Notes: generated from the letters alone by a model not told the origin. A stretch of 64,000 bases of DNA from Pseudomonas sp. PB120 (GCF_009761815.1 NZ_RWIN01000051.1:1-64000), one strand, 5' to 3'; shown: positions 44,107 through 54,809, counted from the stretch's first letter. Numbers and translations: made by a program.

Positions 44107-44241
44107 ATGCAGCGATTCATTTAAGGCGAGGCTCGGACGCAGGTCGTCTTGGTGCCGAAGTGCCTGGATGACTACGTTGCCAAAGAAAAGCCAGTGCAGG
44201 TGGTCGACGTTTTCGTCGATGAACCCGATCTGGGTACTCGG
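44107..44241 (+). pseudogene. Relic of an IS1182-type transposase N-terminus
   Basis: The frame MQRFI-stop-GEARTQVVLVP, continuing KCLDDYVAKEKPVQVVDVFVD, follows the N-terminus of IS1182-family transposases (RFI.GE.R.Q..LLPE.LDDYV...NPVRVVDVFVDELDL). An in-frame stop lies at 44122, and similarity ends after about 45 residues. No DDE domain and no terminal repeats are visible nearby. It is a decayed insertion fragment. Confidence 0.6.
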
Positions 44242-44710
44242 GTTTGTAGAGGGTTGAACGGAGTTTCGTGGGGCGCTTATGTTGGCGGGTACGATGTGCA
44301 CACTGCCATGCGGCGTGTGGACGCCGACGCACCGTTCGGTGACTGGCGGTGTCACCCGGGTGAGTCAAAATGACTGCACTACGGACGATTTCGTACTGCG
44401 CTACGGCCTATGTTTTTACAGCTGTACAACGTGGTGAATTGCGGCTGGAAGTCAGTGGTTCAACAGGTATGAGAAAGCAAGATTCTCAAACCTAATGGCG
44501 TTTTTGGCGCGCGGAGGCGCAATTGGCGGTACGCCGGGGAGGAGAGTGGTGGTGATTCACGAAAAAGCCCTTGCCGATCCGAGCGATTGCGTCGATGTGC
44601 AATCGGGTTTTAGGTGTAGGCTTGAGGCGGTTGAGGGTGGAAAAAACTTTGCTGGGAGCCATCAAGCTCAGCGCGGCTGGACCATGCACTGCCTGGGTGA
44701 GGAGGAGGAG

Positions 44711-44929
44711 ATGACGATGCCAAGCGAGCGCACGCGCGCGCTGATACAGACGCGAGACTTTCTGGCCGAACTTGCTCAAGATCCCATACTTGCAGAATCG
44801 ATCCGACGTCAGGCCCGTCAACTGTTACGGCATTATCCCCATGCAAACGAGATACTGCGGGCAGGGCAACTCGACGAGCAAAGAGTCGACCGACTGACCG
44901 AGCCCTTCTTGAGCTCAAGTACCGATTAA
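44711..44929 (+). CDS. BPSL0761-like small protein, copy 2
   Basis: 72 residues (MTMPSERTRALIQTRDFLAE...), with a GGAGGAG site directly upstream. It shares the MTMPxER, QTxxFLxELAxD and LLRHxP positions with copy 1, so the two arose by duplication or repeated acquisition. It is predicted helical and soluble; the role is unknown. Confidence 0.78.
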   Translation: MTMPSERTRALIQTRDFLAELAQDPILAESIRRQARQLLRHYPHANEILRAGQLDEQRVDRLTEPFLSSSTD

Positions 44930-45054
44930 CCGCATTGACTCCCCATCATCGGCCAAAAAGCCGCTGATCCTGAGCCATTGATAGGTAGTGATTGAATAAT
45001 CCATCTCGCTATCCCCATTTGCACTACAGATTCACTCATTTCTCAATGGGAGTA

Positions 45055-45177
45055 CTACTGAGCGGGAGTTAGCTCATCGTCGTCGACCATATGGGTTCTT
45101 CGCCCATAGAACAGGTAGCAGCCTATTCGTGCAAAAAAATAGGCGCGACCTCCCCAACTTAGCCATTCCCACAACAA
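45055..45177 (-). CDS. Possible small membrane-associated peptide or gene fragment
   Basis: A 40-codon frame from TTG reads LLWEWLSWGGRAYFFARIGC, then YLFYGRRTHMVDDDELTPAQ and stop. The aromatic, then basic, then acidic pattern looks protein-like rather than random. It has no ATG and no clear ribosome-binding site, so it may be the end of a longer gene whose start was lost. The surrounding 44.93-45.29 kb shows nothing else. Confidence 0.35.
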   Translation of the reverse strand: MLWEWLSWGGRAYFFARIGCYLFYGRRTHMVDDDELTPAQ

Positions 45178-45298
45178 ATCTTGCCTGTAACGCTAAAAAA
45201 CTATGACCGACTATCCGACGAAATGCCCGCTTTTCTGGAAGGTCTAGAATTTACGAGGGGGATCACTTCAACGCGTCCTTACAGTCGAGAGGTTTACG

Positions 45299-45760
45299 AT
45301 GAACATCGTATCTTCGATGGCGTTGGTGCTAGCGGTCGGATGGATCTCCGGATGTGCAACTACATCAGACAGTCAGATTACCTCCGTTCCCCTAACCGCC
45401 ACTCTATATAACCCCGGGCATATGGCACAGGCCACCCTTGCGCCGATGGGCAATCAGACAGACATCAGGTTATTCATTGGTGGGGTACCGCTTGGCAGCG
45501 GTTCTCCAGCGCGTTTGTACACATATGTTTACACGGGAAGCTGTTCAAGCCTTGGGCCTAAGCCTGCTTATGATTTGAATCAGAGTGTGAGCTCGCAGTT
45601 TTATTCGCCGGAATCGAGCGCACTCGACAGCCGCGGTATCCATCTGCGCAAAAGCGTTCCCGTCGCCTATGAAACGCTACGTTCCGGTGGTTATGCATTG
45701 GTTGTGCGAGGAAGTCCGGCCGACGGCGGTCACGATATTTTCTGCGGCAATCTGGGCTGA
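45299..45760 (+). CDS. Hypothetical lipoprotein
   Basis: 153 residues. The N-terminus MNIVSSMALVLAVGWISGC is a lipoprotein signal with Cys in the lipobox. GAGAGG precedes the ATG. The mature part is mostly beta-type (PLTATLYNPGHMAQATLAPM, then TDIRLFIGGVPLGSGSPARL) and has two further Cys (GSCSS, IFCG) that may form a disulfide. The family is not recognised. It is followed by a strong terminator shared with acnB. Confidence 0.75.
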   Translation: MNIVSSMALVLAVGWISGCATTSDSQITSVPLTATLYNPGHMAQATLAPMGNQTDIRLFIGGVPLGSGSPARLYTYVYTGSCSSLGPKPAYDLNQSVSSQFYSPESSALDSRGIHLRKSVPVAYETLRSGGYALVVRGSPADGGHDIFCGNLG

Positions 45761-45798
45761 AAATATCTTCACAGAGGAGTCGCCAACCGTCAGGCATA

Positions 45799-45834
45799 AA
45801 AGACGCCGCTCATCTCGCGATGGGCGGCGTTTTC
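45799..45834. terminator. Bidirectional rho-independent terminator
   Basis: An 11-bp stem (ACGCCGCTCAT with ATGGGCGGCGT) and a six-base loop are flanked by AAAA and TTTT. It ends both the lipoprotein gene and acnB. Confidence 0.92.
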
Positions 45835-45849
45835 TATTGCGTTGTAGCA

Positions 45850-48450
45850 TTAGGCTTGAACGACCGGAATGTTGGCTTTCGCTGCAGCTTCACGGAACTC
45901 GGCGATTTGGTCGAAGGACAGGTAGCGGTAAACATCGGCCGCCATGCTGTCGATCTTGCCAGCGTATTCCATGTACTCCTCGACGGTCGGCAGGCGACCC
46001 AGGATGGAAGCAACGGACGCCAGCTCAGCCGAAGCCAGGTACACGTTCGCGCCGTCACCCAGACGGTTCGGGAAGTTACGGGTCGATGTCGACACCACAG
46101 TCGAGTTCGGCGCTACACGTGCCTGGTTACCCATGCACAGCGAGCAGCCTGGCATTTCCATACGAGCGCCAACCTTATCGTAAATGCCGTAGTAGCCTTC
46201 ACCGGTTAGTTGGTGAGCGTCCATTTTCGTCGGTGGCGACAGCCACAGACGGGTTGGCAGCTGACCCTTGACCTGATCCAGCAGTTTACCGGCGGCGCGG
46301 AAGTGGCCGATGTTGGTCATGCACGAACCGATGAACACTTCGTCAATCTTCTCGCCAACCACGCTGGACAGCAGACAAGCGTCATCCGGGTCGTTCGGCG
46401 CGCAGAGCACAGGCTCCTTGATGTCGGCCAGGTCGATCTCGATGACTTCGGCGTATTCGGCGTCAGCATCGGCTTCCAGCAGCTCAGGGTTGGCCAGCCA
46501 AGCTTCCATCGCTTGAGCACGACGTTCCAGGGCCCTGGCATCGCCGTAGCCTTCGCCGATCATCCAGCGCAGCAGGGTGATGTTGGATCGCAGGTACTCA
46601 GCAATGGCTTTTTCCGGGAGCTTGATGGTGCAACCGGCAGCCGAACGTTCAGCCGAGGCGTCAGACAGTTCGAACGCTTGCTCGACGGTCAGGTTATCCA
46701 GGCCTTCGATCTCGAGGACGCGCCCCGAAAAAGCGTTGATCTTGCCTTTCTTCTCTACGGTCAGCAGGCCAGCCTTGATTGCGTAGTAAGGAATGGCATG
46801 GACCAGGTCTCGCAGGGTGATACCCGGTTGCATCTTGCCTTTGAAACGCACCAGGACCGATTCCGGCATGTCCAGCGGCATGACGCCGGTGGCTGCTGCG
46901 AAGGCGATTAACCCGGAGCCGGCCGGGAACGAAATACCGATCGGGAAACGGGTGTGCGAGTCACCACCGGTGCCGACGGTATCCGGCAGCAGCATGCGGT
47001 TCAGCCAGCTGTGGATGATGCCGTCACCCGGCTTGAGCGACACGCCACCACGGTTGCGCATGAAATCCGGCAGGGTGTGGTGAGTCGTTACATCGACAGG
47101 CTTGGGGTATGCGGCGGTGTGACAGAAGGACTGCATCACCAGATCGGTCGAGAAGCCCAGGCACGCCAGGTCTTTCAGTTCGTCACGGGTCATAGGACCT
47201 GTGGTGTCCTGGGAACCCACGGTGGTCATCTTCGGTTCGCAGTAGGTGCCCGGACGGATGCCGGTCACGCCGCAAGCCTTGCCGACCATCTTCTGCGCCA
47301 GGGTGTAGCCCTTGGTGCTTTCAGTCGGTGCTTCAGGTTTTTTGAACAGGTCCGAAGGTGGCAGGCCCAGCTCGGCGCGAGCCTTCTCGGTCAGGCCACG
47401 GCCGATGATCAGCGGGATACGGCCGCCGGCACGTACTTCGTCGAGCAGGACCGGGGTCTTCATTTCGAAGGTGGTCAGGACTTCGTCGGTGCCGTGCTTG
47501 CAGACCTTGCCAGCATGCGGATACAGGTCGATCACATCGCCCATGTGCATGTTGGAAACGTCGAATTCGATTGGCAGTGCGCCGGCATCTTCCATGGTGT
47601 TGTAGAAGATCGGAGCGATCTTGCTGCCGAAGCAGAAACCGCCGGCACGCTTGTTCGGCACGTAAGGCACGTCGTCGCCGAAGAACCACAGCACCGAGTT
47701 GGTCGCCGATTTACGCGAAGAACCGGTACCGACTACGTCGCCCACGTAGGCAACAGGGAAGCCGCCGTTGCGCATTTCTTCGATCTGCTTCATCGGGCCG
47801 GTGACGCCTTGTGCGTCAGGCACGATGCCGTCGCGAGCCATTTTCAGCATGGCCAGGGCGTGCAGTGGGATGTCAGGACGGGACCAGGCATCGGGAGCAG
47901 GGGACAGGTCGTCGGTGTTGGTCTCGCCGGTGACCTTGAAGACGCGCAGGCTGATCTTGTCGGCCAGGGTCGGACGCTTCACGAACCACTCGCCGTCAGC
48001 CCAGGATTGCAGCACGGCCTTGGCGTGAACGTTGCCGTTCTTGGCTTTTTCAGCCACGTCGTGGAAAGCATCGAACATCAGCAGGGTGTGCTTGAGTTCT
48101 TCGGCGGCTACTGGCGCCAGTTCGGCGTCGTCCAGCAGGTTGACCAGGGTCACGATGTTGTAGCCGCCCTGCATGGTGCCGAGCAGTTCAACAGCGCGCT
48201 TCTTGTCGATCAGAGGGGAGTTGGCTTCGCCTTTGGCGATGGCGGAGAGGAAGCCGGCCTTGACGTAGGCTGCTTCGTCCACGCCTGGCGGAACGCGATT
48301 GGTGATCAGGTCAACGAGGAAAGCTTCTTCGCCAGCCGTGGGATTTTTCAGCAGCTCGACCAGGCCTGCCGTTTGTTCGGCGTTAAGTGCCAAGGGCGGA
48401 AGCCCTTCATCGGCGCGTTTTTTCACGTGATGGTTGTAGGCTTCAAGCAC
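45850..48450 (-). CDS. acnB: Bifunctional aconitate hydratase B / 2-methylisocitrate dehydratase
   Basis: 866 residues, one more than E. coli AcnB. The N-terminal HEAT-like domain ([19 protein letters not shown]) is followed by the swivel domain and the core. The iron-sulfur Cys ligands are visible in GSCMTNIGH and [11 protein letters not shown]. It interconverts citrate and isocitrate in the TCA cycle, and AcnB can bind mRNA when the cluster is lost. It is a housekeeping gene that marks the return to chromosome backbone. The gene is monocistronic, with its promoter in the 70-base gap to the TetR gene. Confidence 0.98.
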   Translation of the reverse strand: MLEAYNHHVKKRADEGLPPLALNAEQTAGLVELLKNPTAGEEAFLVDLITNRVPPGVDEAAYVKAGFLSAIAKGEANSPLIDKKRAVELLGTMQGGYNIVTLVNLLDDAELAPVAAEELKHTLLMFDAFHDVAEKAKNGNVHAKAVLQSWADGEWFVKRPTLADKISLRVFKVTGETNTDDLSPAPDAWSRPDIPLHALAMLKMARDGIVPDAQGVTGPMKQIEEMRNGGFPVAYVGDVVGTGSSRKSATNSVLWFFGDDVPYVPNKRAGGFCFGSKIAPIFYNTMEDAGALPIEFDVSNMHMGDVIDLYPHAGKVCKHGTDEVLTTFEMKTPVLLDEVRAGGRIPLIIGRGLTEKARAELGLPPSDLFKKPEAPTESTKGYTLAQKMVGKACGVTGIRPGTYCEPKMTTVGSQDTTGPMTRDELKDLACLGFSTDLVMQSFCHTAAYPKPVDVTTHHTLPDFMRNRGGVSLKPGDGIIHSWLNRMLLPDTVGTGGDSHTRFPIGISFPAGSGLIAFAAATGVMPLDMPESVLVRFKGKMQPGITLRDLVHAIPYYAIKAGLLTVEKKGKINAFSGRVLEIEGLDNLTVEQAFELSDASAERSAAGCTIKLPEKAIAEYLRSNITLLRWMIGEGYGDARALERRAQAMEAWLANPELLEADADAEYAEVIEIDLADIKEPVLCAPNDPDDACLLSSVVGEKIDEVFIGSCMTNIGHFRAAGKLLDQVKGQLPTRLWLSPPTKMDAHQLTGEGYYGIYDKVGARMEMPGCSLCMGNQARVAPNSTVVSTSTRNFPNRLGDGANVYLASAELASVASILGRLPTVEEYMEYAGKIDSMAADVYRYLSFDQIAEFREAAAKANIPVVQA

Positions 48451-48520
48451 TGCAGGATCTCCGGTTTTTATGTGTGTAATAGAAGTTGAGTGTCTGTCGT
48501 GAACGGCACACGGCGATGAA

Positions 48521-49120
48521 TTAAGTGCTTAGCGCACCCATAACCATTGCAGTGAGTTGGGTCGTCAGCTGCGACGAGCCCAACGGTAGGGTTTCATCGA
48601 ACCAGAACGCCACGCTGGAAAGCATGGCAAGCACCGTTTGGATAGCAGTCGGTAAGTGCTGTGAGCGAAAGACTCCGCTCTGCATACCTTTACTAATGAT
48701 GTTGCTTAAACAGCTGCGGTAGCGCTTTAGGAGCAGCTTGATTTCTGCCCTCGATGCGGCGTCGAGGCTGCGCAACTCCAGATTGCTCAACAGCGATAGG
48801 GATTGGTGCTGAATGTGGACCTTGATATGAACGCGAATGAACGATCTAAGCTGCGCCAACACGTCTTTGCTCTTTCTCACCTCACGTTCAACACTCTTCA
48901 GAAGGTCTTGCAGGTGATCGTTGATCATCTCAAACAGCAGCGACTGTTTACTCTCCAGATGGTTGTAGAGCGAACCTGCACTAAGACCGAGCGGCGCCGC
49001 CAATTGGCGCAAACTGACATTGCCATAGCCTTCAGTGACAAATAGGTGCAAGGCAGTATCACGAATCTGCTGATGGCGGTCCCGAGTTTCAGAGGAGGGG
49101 TCGACTCTCAGGTGTTCCAT
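48521..49120 (-). CDS. TetR-family transcriptional regulator
   Basis: The start at 49120 ([18 protein letters not shown]) has AGGTG six bases upstream; an in-frame ATG at 49186 has none. 199 residues. The HTH is [28 protein letters not shown]. The C-terminal ligand domain resembles TetR_C_33-like regulators of fatty acid or efflux genes. An AT-rich palindrome at 49255-49268 lies upstream, and close copies occur at 52595 and 63325. It may therefore control itself, the efflux/chemoreceptor region and the catabolic operon. Confidence 0.88.
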   Translation of the reverse strand: MEHLRVDPSSETRDRHQQIRDTALHLFVTEGYGNVSLRQLAAPLGLSAGSLYNHLESKQSLLFEMINDHLQDLLKSVEREVRKSKDVLAQLRSFIRVHIKVHIQHQSLSLLSNLELRSLDAASRAEIKLLLKRYRSCLSNIISKGMQSGVFRSQHLPTAIQTVLAMLSSVAFWFDETLPLGSSQLTTQLTAMVMGALST

Positions 49121-49254
49121 TTTTGGCACCTGCGGATTCTTGGCGAGATCAAGCGGTGCAGAAACTTGGGTAGAGGCTCGGTGCATGATGGCGATCCAGA
49201 ATTTGTGAGCCTTGCGGACTCAATCCTTGGGCGATTTCAGATTTTTACATATAT

Positions 49255-49268
49255 ATCATATGCATGAT
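49255..49268. promoter_or_regulatory. ATCATATGCATGAT palindrome, candidate TetR operator
   Basis: A 14-bp perfect ATCAT/ATGAT palindrome in the TetR promoter region. Near-identical sites are at 52595-52608 and 63325-63338. Confidence 0.6.
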
Positions 49269-49271
49269 TAG

Positions 49272-50813
49272 TTATTCCAGCACCGGTCCGTGATCATCGC
49301 GCGCGAACACTTCAGGTGGCTTGATCACCAACAGCAGCGGCATGACCGCCAGAGAAAGCAGCATCAGCAGCTTGAAATCGTCCAGATAGGCAATCCAGAC
49401 GGCTTGAGTGCTGATCATGCCGTCGAGCATGGCGCGGCCGCTCACCGTTACCGGGTCGAGGATATTGTTGAGTGGCCAGGCGTGGAGCAGGCGATTGAAC
49501 CCTGTGATATGTGCGCCGATCAGCTCGTGGTTGATCTGGGTGTTTTGCACCAACAGCACGGTGACGATGGAAATCCCTACACTGGAACCGACGTTGCGCG
49601 ACAGGCTGTAGAGCCCGGTGCCGTCGGCTCGGAGCGAAGCGGGCAGTGTGGCGAAGGCAATGGTGGACAAGGGTACGAATAACAGGCCCAGGCTCGCTCC
49701 CTGGATGAAACCGACATAGATGATGGTTTGCATCGACACCTGCGGTGTCCAGCCTGTCATCAGCCACATGGAACCTGCGGACAATGCCAGTCCGCAGAAC
49801 AGCAGCCAACGGGTGTCGACCTTACCGATCAACCGCCCCGTGATGTACATCGTTGCCATCGTGCCCAAACCACGCGGACCCATGGCCATGCCGGCCTTGA
49901 GCACCGGATAACCCATGAGGTTTTGCAGGTAGGGCGTCATCAGCGCCAGCGACGCCAGGTAGGTAATGCCAATAATGAAAATGAACACCACGCTGAGGCT
50001 GAAGTTTCGATCCTTGAACAGAGCGAGGCTTATAAAAGGGTCTTTGGCGGTGAAGGTGTGAACCAGAAAAATATACAGGGCCGACAGGGCTATCACGGCT
50101 TCGAGCACGATCTCCGTGGAAGCAAACCAGCCCAGTTGCTCGCCTCGATCGAGGAATAACTGGGTGGCCATGATCGTGACGCTGAGCGAGCCAAAACCCA
50201 GCCAGTCCAGACGTGATCCCTTGTCCGCCGGGGTCTCGACGACATAGCGCAAGATCCCCGCCAAAGCCAGGAGGCCAATAGGCAGGTTGATGAAAAACAC
50301 CCAGCGCCAGCTCAGGTTTTCGGTGAGCCAGCCGCCCAGCATCGGCCCCAATACCGGACCGACCATGACCGAAACACCGAACAGCGCCATGGCCGACCCA
50401 CGCTCTTTGAGCGGATAAATATCCAGCAGGATGCCTTGGGACAGCGGCACCAATGCGGCACCCGCAAGCCCTTGCAACAACCGAAAGGCGATGATTTCCC
50501 CCAATGACTGGGCGATGCCGCAGAGTATCGACGCCAGGACGAAACCGATAATGGCCCACAGCAGCACGGTCTTGCGCCCGAAGCGCCGGGCGAGGAAGGC
50601 CGATGGCGGTGTCATGATTGCAGCGGCGACAATATAGGAGGTCAGCACCCAATTGATTTGATCGGCACTGGCCGAGACGCTGCCTTGCATATAGGGCAAC
50701 GCGACATTGGCGATGGTGGTGTCCAGCGCCTGCATGATGACCGCCAGGACCACGCAGACGGTAATCATCGTCCGTTGCGTGGAGGGCGCCATGGCCGTAC
50801 CACTGTCATTCAT
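49272..50813 (-). CDS. MFS multidrug efflux pump, DHA2 (EmrB) family
   Basis: 513 residues from the ATG at 50813; the frame is open further up but overlaps the membrane-fusion gene. About 14 membrane helices. ALDTTIANVALPYMQG is the DHA2 family motif and SWRWVFFINLPIGL a second hallmark. With an EmrA-like fusion protein and an outer membrane channel encoded elsewhere, it would export hydrophobic toxicants by proton exchange. The start overlaps the end of the fusion-protein gene by eight bases. Confidence 0.93.
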   Translation of the reverse strand: MNDSGTAMAPSTQRTMITVCVVLAVIMQALDTTIANVALPYMQGSVSASADQINWVLTSYIVAAAIMTPPSAFLARRFGRKTVLLWAIIGFVLASILCGIAQSLGEIIAFRLLQGLAGAALVPLSQGILLDIYPLKERGSAMALFGVSVMVGPVLGPMLGGWLTENLSWRWVFFINLPIGLLALAGILRYVVETPADKGSRLDWLGFGSLSVTIMATQLFLDRGEQLGWFASTEIVLEAVIALSALYIFLVHTFTAKDPFISLALFKDRNFSLSVVFIFIIGITYLASLALMTPYLQNLMGYPVLKAGMAMGPRGLGTMATMYITGRLIGKVDTRWLLFCGLALSAGSMWLMTGWTPQVSMQTIIYVGFIQGASLGLLFVPLSTIAFATLPASLRADGTGLYSLSRNVGSSVGISIVTVLLVQNTQINHELIGAHITGFNRLLHAWPLNNILDPVTVSGRAMLDGMISTQAVWIAYLDDFKLLMLLSLAVMPLLLVIKPPEVFARDDHGPVLE

Positions 50814-51990
50814 GAGGCGAGCTCTTGGTGGCCAGTGCGTTGGCCATGAACTCCGGCAGGCCGCGGGAACGACCGGTATCGATATCGGCCTCGACACTCA
50901 TGCCATGACGCAAAGGTGGTTTGCCGGCCGTGTCATCGATATGTATACGAACAGGGATTCGCTGCACCACTTTCACCCAATTTCCCGTGGTGTTCTGTGC
51001 AGGCAAGAGGGCGAAGCTCGACCCGGAAGCGGGGCTGATGCTCTCGACTCGGCCATGCCAGATGACCCCCGGGTAGCTGTCCACCGTGATGGTCACCGGT
51101 TGGCCTTCCTGCATGTGGGTCAGCTCAGTTTCTTTGGGCGATGCCGCGACCCACAGGCGATCGCTCGCGACCAGGCTGAAACCCGATTGTGGTGGTTGCA
51201 GGTACGCTCCGGGAGACAGCGAGTCGACATTGGTGACAATGCCGTCGAACGGAGCGGTCACTGTCGCGTTCTTCAGGTTGCGCGCGGCCTCATCGATCCG
51301 CGCCTGGGCTTGGAGGTAGGCGGGTTGAAGCTCTAGCGGCGAATCAATGCGTCCACCGAGTTGGGCCAGAATGGTCTGTGCCTGAGCCTTGGCTACCGCA
51401 ACTTTCTGCTGCGTGGTTTCCAGATTGTGATGGGCATCGTCGTAGAGGGTCTTCGATACGGCGGAGACACTGACCAATTGTTCCAGGCGTGCCAGGTTTT
51501 TCTGGTAATAGGGGATTTCCGCCTGGGCCTGAGCGATCTCGGCCTGTGCTTGGGCGTAGCTGGCTTTGAGATTCATGATCTGGTTACGCACATCAGCCAG
51601 TTGTGCCTTGGCACTTTGCAAAGCAATTTCGAAGGGTTCAGGGCGTAAGCGGAACAATACCTGACCTTTGGTTACGCTCTGGTTGTCAGTGACCTCAACC
51701 GACTCGACGATGCCGGCGACGTCGGTGGAAACACCCACGCGATCCGCCTGGATATAAGCATTATCGGTGCTAATGACTTGGCCCCCGGTGACATACAGCC
51801 AGGCGGAGCCAGCAAGCACCGCTGGCAACAATAGAAACAGTCCGAGGCGCACTCTCTGGCGTGAGGGTGGCAAAGCGCTGTCCTGAACCGGCTGAGCAGG
51901 GGCTTGCGGCTGTGCCTGCTGGGAGCCGGACGGTGTGGAAGGTGACCTTTCAGCCTCGACGGGCTGCAATCGAGTGGCATTACTGGTCAT
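50806..51990 (-). CDS. EmrA/HlyD-type membrane fusion protein
   Basis: 394 residues. A proline- and glutamine-rich cytosolic N-terminus (residues 1-45), one membrane anchor (LGLFLLLPAVLAGSAWLYV), a biotinyl-lipoyl-like motif (VAGIVESVEVTDNQSVTKG), a coiled-coil hairpin (about 130-220) and beta-barrel regions. It links the MFS pump to the outer membrane channel across the periplasm. It overlaps both the upstream MarR gene (11 bases) and the pump gene. Confidence 0.93.
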   Translation of the reverse strand: MTSNATRLQPVEAERSPSTPSGSQQAQPQAPAQPVQDSALPPSRQRVRLGLFLLLPAVLAGSAWLYVTGGQVISTDNAYIQADRVGVSTDVAGIVESVEVTDNQSVTKGQVLFRLRPEPFEIALQSAKAQLADVRNQIMNLKASYAQAQAEIAQAQAEIPYYQKNLARLEQLVSVSAVSKTLYDDAHHNLETTQQKVAVAKAQAQTILAQLGGRIDSPLELQPAYLQAQARIDEAARNLKNATVTAPFDGIVTNVDSLSPGAYLQPPQSGFSLVASDRLWVAASPKETELTHMQEGQPVTITVDSYPGVIWHGRVESISPASGSSFALLPAQNTTGNWVKVVQRIPVRIHIDDTAGKPPLRHGMSVEADIDTGRSRGLPEFMANALATKSSPHE

Positions 51991-52447
51991 TTACGGGCTC
52001 CTCATCTTCAACCGGCCTTGCGCAGGCTTCGATCAAGTTCTCACGCATGCGAGCTAGAAACTGCTGCAGCAGTTGGTGCTCCTGTTCGGAAAAATCAGAC
52101 ATCGTTTCATGGCGCGTTTTTTCGCCAAGCTGACGCATCAGCTGCAGCAGTGGATGTGCCGCTTCAGTCAGAAACAGCAAGCTCATGCGCCGATCGGTTG
52201 GGTGAGGCCGCCGCTCGATCAAACCGCGTTCCTGCATTTTGTCGAGCAATCGCACCAAGGTGATGGACTCGATTTCCAGCAAATCGGCCAGACCTTTCTG
52301 GTGAATGCCTTCGTTATGCGAAAGCTTGGACAGCACCTGCCACTGAGATCGCGTGAGTCCTGCCTGTCGGGCGCGCTGTTCGAATCGCTTGCGCATCAAC
52401 CGCGCCACATCGTGCAAGACAAAACCGATCGTCTGTTGAGTCGTCAT
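51980..52447 (-). CDS. MarR-family regulator of the efflux operon
   Basis: 155 residues from the ATG of MTTQQTIGFVLHDVARLMRK; an upstream in-frame start has no support. The winged helix shows GLADLLEIESITLVRLLDKM and the RRPHPTDRRMSLLFLT wing. Overlap with the fusion-protein gene makes it the first gene of a marR-emrA-emrB operon, typical of EmrR-type autorepressors released by pump substrates. Confidence 0.92.
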   Translation of the reverse strand: MTTQQTIGFVLHDVARLMRKRFEQRARQAGLTRSQWQVLSKLSHNEGIHQKGLADLLEIESITLVRLLDKMQERGLIERRPHPTDRRMSLLFLTEAAHPLLQLMRQLGEKTRHETMSDFSEQEHQLLQQFLARMRENLIEACARPVEDEEPVNDQ

Positions 52448-52594
52448 CAAAATCACCGAAAAATACATAAGCATGCTTATGATAGTTTGCCTTATCAGAT
52501 GCACGCTATCTATTTTTCAGTGGTGATTTTTCAGTGGACATGCCCATTGAATGAAAATGGAAATGTTGGAAAAAGCTACTGGGTATCAAGCATA

Positions 52595-52608
52595 ATCATA
52601 TGTATGAT
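52595..52608. promoter_or_regulatory. ATCATATGTATGAT palindrome, candidate TetR operator
   Basis: It lies in the divergent gap between the marR-emrAB operon and the chemoreceptor gene and differs by one base from the site at 49255. The remaining gap (52448-52727) shows no coding frame. Confidence 0.6.
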
Positions 52609-52727
52609 GCTGATGATTTTTGTCGAGTGAACCGAGTGGCGTTATCAACGTCAGCACCGCGTACTCAACACAAAATCAACAGCAAGCCACGGCCTACGGC
52701 AAGAACCATAATAATTAGAGGCGTTCC

Positions 52728-54758
52728 GTGAAAACTCTCCTGTATCCCGCTATTTCGCTTATGAATCGCCTGAGTTTCGGCCTGAAATTCAGCCTGATCA
52801 GCATCTTGTTTTTTTTGCCCATGTTGGCGACTAACGCTTATCTGATTCGAGATGCCTACGCCCAATTCGTAGGTACCAGGACGGAGTTGAATGGGCTGGA
52901 GCTCCTCAAGGGCACATTGCAAATTCGTTACGACATGCAAAGCCTGGAGAACCTCATTCGACTCCAGAACCAGGTCGGCTTGGCCAATCAAAGTGAAGAG
53001 TTGAACAATCGCATTGGCCGCCAGACTTCGAAACTGATTGAGGCCCTGCAAAAGCTCAAGGCCATAGCGCTGACTGGCACTCAAGTCGAAGACATCAATG
53101 CCAAGCGTGATGCTTTGGTGGAATGGTTGCGCGCTGCACGCGCTGATACCACGCAAGTCAAGCAGCAGCACGAGATCAAGCAGCAGCTGGCGAACGTCCA
53201 GATCCTGGTGATGTCGGTAGTTTCCGGTACCGGGATTTCACTGGATCCCGACCCGAGCGAACGCAAACTGATTAACCTGATAGTGGACAGCGCCGACGAC
53301 GTCACGCTTGGGTTGGGGGATGTCCGTGCGCTAGGTGCGTATTTGTTGGCCAGCGGTTCCAGGAGCTCGGGCACCCTTACCAAGGTGGAGGCTGCGTTAC
53401 AGCAGCAGGAGAAGCTGCAGGCGGAATATGGACAACATATCGAGGGTGCGCTGGTTGGCAATAGCAAGGCCCAAACGGCGTTGCAGGCGAAGGCCGCTGT
53501 CAGTCGCGACTCATTGACAGTCGGTGGCGGCTTGTTGGACAGCGAATCGTTGAAGGAGTCTGCCGACAACGTGGCATGGCCGGCATTTTATGACTCATTG
53601 AGCGCTGAAATTGAGAAAACCGGCCAGTTCACTGATGCGGTGCTGTCCTACCTGGATGGGGAGCTTCAGCGGAGACTGGCCGATGATCAACAACGAATGG
53701 TCCTGTTAGTCAGCGCGTTGCTGCTGGTATTTCTTCTCATTGGTTATCTTTACGGCGGCTTTTACGTGTCGATGTGCAGCACGTTAAAAAGCTTCAGTCT
53801 TGTCATGGACGACGTGGCGGCCGGCAACATGACGGCCAATGTAAAGATCCAGAGTCAGGATGAGCTGGGAGAATTGGGGAAGGTTATCAACGGGACCATT
53901 GGCAAGATCAATCAATTGATTCAGCGAGTGGGACAGACGGTCGTCAAAGTGAAGGGGCAGGCAGATCGCGTCGAGCTGGTTTCCAATGAAAGCAGTCAGG
54001 CTGTCTCCGACCAGCGTCAGCAGATCGAGCAAATTGCAACGGCAATGAATGAGTTGTCCGCCACTGCTCAAGAGGTGGCACGCAATGCGACTGCGGCAGT
54101 GGTCAGCGCGCAGGGGGTCAGTAAAGAGGTTGTTTCTGGCCGTACTCTGGTCGAGTCCCAGGTCGAAAGTATTCAACAACTGGCCGGCGAAATTGACCAG
54201 TCCGTGGTGGTAATCAATCAACTGGCCAGTGATAGCAGTAGCATCAGCCAGGTTCTTGATGTGATCAAAGCAATTGCAGAGCAAACTAATTTGCTGGCGC
54301 TCAACGCCGCCATTGAGGCGGCCCGGGCCGGGGAGCAGGGGCGCGGTTTTGCCGTTGTTGCCGATGAGGTGCGCAATCTGGCCAAGCGCACACAAGTGTC
54401 CACCGAAGAAATCGAACAAACGATCAGCAAATTGCACAACGGCGTCAGTGCCGCGGTCAAAGTGATGAATGCCAGTCACAGGATGGCCAGCAACACGGCC
54501 AATCAATCCACGCTGGTGCAGCGGGCTTTGGAGAACATCTTTAACGCGGTAGGCACGATCGTTGACCAGAACCAGCAGATCGCCGCAGCCGCGTCAGAAC
54601 AAACGGCAGTCACTCAAGACATTGATCGCAATATCGTGCAAATCAACCAGGCCGGTGATCGCACGGCTGGCGGTGCTTGCCAGACAGAGCAGGCGAGCCG
54701 CGAGCTTTCCCTGCTGGTGGGTCAACTCAAGGAGCTGATCGGTGCCTTCCGGGTTTGA
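52728..54758 (+). CDS. Methyl-accepting chemotaxis protein
   Basis: 676 residues with a GTG start and AGAGG upstream. N-terminal membrane segment ([20 protein letters not shown]), a periplasmic helical sensor of about 280 residues, a second membrane segment ([17 protein letters not shown]), HAMP and a signalling domain with the hairpin motif [20 protein letters not shown]. It would direct swimming through CheA/CheW. Its ligand is unknown; the sensor is of the long helical-bundle class. Adjacency to efflux and catabolic genes suggests sensing of a related compound. Confidence 0.93.
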   Translation: MKTLLYPAISLMNRLSFGLKFSLISILFFLPMLATNAYLIRDAYAQFVGTRTELNGLELLKGTLQIRYDMQSLENLIRLQNQVGLANQSEELNNRIGRQTSKLIEALQKLKAIALTGTQVEDINAKRDALVEWLRAARADTTQVKQQHEIKQQLANVQILVMSVVSGTGISLDPDPSERKLINLIVDSADDVTLGLGDVRALGAYLLASGSRSSGTLTKVEAALQQQEKLQAEYGQHIEGALVGNSKAQTALQAKAAVSRDSLTVGGGLLDSESLKESADNVAWPAFYDSLSAEIEKTGQFTDAVLSYLDGELQRRLADDQQRMVLLVSALLLVFLLIGYLYGGFYVSMCSTLKSFSLVMDDVAAGNMTANVKIQSQDELGELGKVINGTIGKINQLIQRVGQTVVKVKGQADRVELVSNESSQAVSDQRQQIEQIATAMNELSATAQEVARNATAAVVSAQGVSKEVVSGRTLVESQVESIQQLAGEIDQSVVVINQLASDSSSISQVLDVIKAIAEQTNLLALNAAIEAARAGEQGRGFAVVADEVRNLAKRTQVSTEEIEQTISKLHNGVSAAVKVMNASHRMASNTANQSTLVQRALENIFNAVGTIVDQNQQIAAAASEQTAVTQDIDRNIVQINQAGDRTAGGACQTEQASRELSLLVGQLKELIGAFRV

Positions 54759-54809
54759 CGGAGACTGATGCGCGGGTTGAACCAGTCAGTGCGTTGCATG
54801 CTTACACGT

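Noticed and set aside
44041-44355. Minus-strand frame over the IS1182 relic
   Set aside because: The plus strand carries transposase-like residues; the minus frame has no family-like pattern or start signal.
45181-45411. 76-codon frame overlapping the lipoprotein gene start
   Set aside because: TTG start without ribosome-binding site, and it overlaps a lipoprotein signal peptide in another frame that has a good site.
46954-48489. A 511-codon open frame antisense to acnB
   Set aside because: A shadow of acnB; no ribosome-binding site and no recognisable protein family.
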